Origin: Coriobacteriales bacterium
GTDB taxonomy: Bacteria > Actinomycetota > Coriobacteriia > Coriobacteriales > UBA8131
Length of the DNA: 34,451 nucleotides
Direction: 5' to 3'
Assembly (NCBI GenBank): GCA_031256715.1
Contig: JAIRQA010000140.1
Span: forward strand, 1-34,451
Shown here one piece after another: positions 33,715-34,451 of this stretch. The notes under the pieces were generated by a model. The model ran no database searches, was not told where the DNA came from, and was given only the letters and a program-made list of their open reading frames with translations. The position numbers were made by a program, and so were the translations under genes. Position 1 is the stretch's first letter; each line of letters begins with the position of its first letter.

Positions 33715-34451
33715 GTGAGAAAACATCGTCCACATACTTCGTGTAAAACTGGTACGAGCGCTTTTTCGGCGCTCGTACTTTTCTGTTGCCCGCTTCTATT
33801 AGTCGTTGTCGTGGCAACCTCTGTTTTTGCGCCTTTGCAGGCTGTTGCACTTACACAAGAAGCATTGGTCACAAAAGATGTCGCAAATAGCACATCTATA
33901 GAAACAAATACATTTGTTGAAACAAACACCTCTACAGCAACCAGTGCTTTTACTGCGTTATATGCCCCTACAGCAACCAGCACTTTTACTGCATTATATG
34001 CCCCTACAGCAACCAGCACTGCAATTTCTGATATTACTGTTTCAGCCAAAGGCGATGCCGCCAAAGATGACGACGCAAACTTTGCAATTAGTGACTTTGT
34101 GCGTCTGAACAAAGGCACAGCAAAAGAGTACAACGGCAAGGATTTTGGCTATCGTTATCCGTTGCAAAGCAAGCAGTCATTTGCCGCTATCTTATTAGAC
34201 GAGCAGACCGCCATTTTATACATTAATAAGGAAGTCGCAACAGCAGTTGGCTATAATCCCAACAGTGAAGATGATCAAACCAAGCTTATTGCCATGCTTA
34301 CAGCACTAGACGATGTCTCTAATAATGGTGGCAAGCAGATAAGCGCCTTAAATCTGAAGTGGTATTTTGTGACCGATGGAATAACTAATACCGCAACCGA
34401 TGTGTCAGCGCAAGCAAGCGCAACGAGTGGTGAGGCAACTCGTGACGAAGC
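33715..34451 (+). CDS. Secreted/membrane-anchored protein of unknown function, 3' truncated by window end
   Basis: Open frame from GTG 33715 to window end: VRKHRPHTSCKTGTSAFSALVLFCCPLLLVVVVATSVFAPLQAVA (signal-like) then ...FVRLNKGTAKEYNGKDFGYRYPLQSKQSFAAILLDEQTAILYINKEV...; absent from the ORF track because it has no stop in the window. Confidence 0.65.
   Translation, partial: MRKHRPHTSCKTGTSAFSALVLFCCPLLLVVVVATSVFAPLQAVALTQEALVTKDVANSTSIETNTFVETNTSTATSAFTALYAPTATSTFTALYAPTATSTAISDITVSAKGDAAKDDDANFAISDFVRLNKGTAKEYNGKDFGYRYPLQSKQSFAAILLDEQTAILYINKEVATAVGYNPNSEDDQTKLIAMLTALDDVSNNGGKQISALNLKWYFVTDGITNTATDVSAQASATSGEATRDE
33752..33782 (+). terminator. Perfect 10-bp hairpin plus T-run (GTACGAGCGC-tttttcg-GCGCTCGTAC-TTTT)
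   Basis: Rho-independent terminator-like structure 90 bp after the modA stop. Confidence 0.75.
33929..34020 (+). repeat. 2.5 x 36-bp in-frame tandem repeat (PTATSTFTALYA)
   Basis: Units at 33929, 33965 and partial at 34001. Confidence 0.95.

Noticed and set aside
33702-34139. 145-aa minus ORF with VAVGAYNAVKALVAVG repeats
   Set aside because: Antisense of the repeat region in the plus-strand secreted protein; the plus frame has a signal peptide and runs to the window end.

Overview
Chromosome-like window from what looks like a low/mid-GC actinobacterium (gene order murI-rph-rdgB and hisS-aspS; taxon not determinable from sequence alone). The left part has a truncated nucleotidyltransferase-fold gene, a possible small-ORF/GNAT toxin-antitoxin pair, murI, rph, an rdgB-HAD fusion, a 772-aa degenerate AAA+-like protein, an Rrf2 regulator, hisS, aspS, a ModE-like regulator, thrC, and an ApgM-type mutase / proposed homoserine kinase divergent from thrC. 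The middle has a PerR/Fur - AhpC - TrxB/AhpF-like peroxide-defence cluster, then a complete four-gene operon on the minus strand (19283-26632) that I recognise as a type I Wadjet (JetABCD) anti-plasmid SMC defence system. The right part has a MacA/MacB-type efflux cassette, a ferredoxin-type aldo/keto reductase, a molybdate-binding lipoprotein (ModA) and a secreted protein cut by the window end. The most unusual pattern beyond known families is pervasive locus-specific short tandem duplication. In-frame low-complexity insertions built from 12-17 aa repeats sit inside or between domains of conserved enzymes (RdgB, RdgB-HAD linker, TrxB, probably ThrC, JetA/JetB, ModA, MacA-like), and unrelated 13-36 bp tandem repeats sit in many intergenic regions just upstream of genes. 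No CRISPR, tRNA, rRNA, transposase or integrase was recognised.
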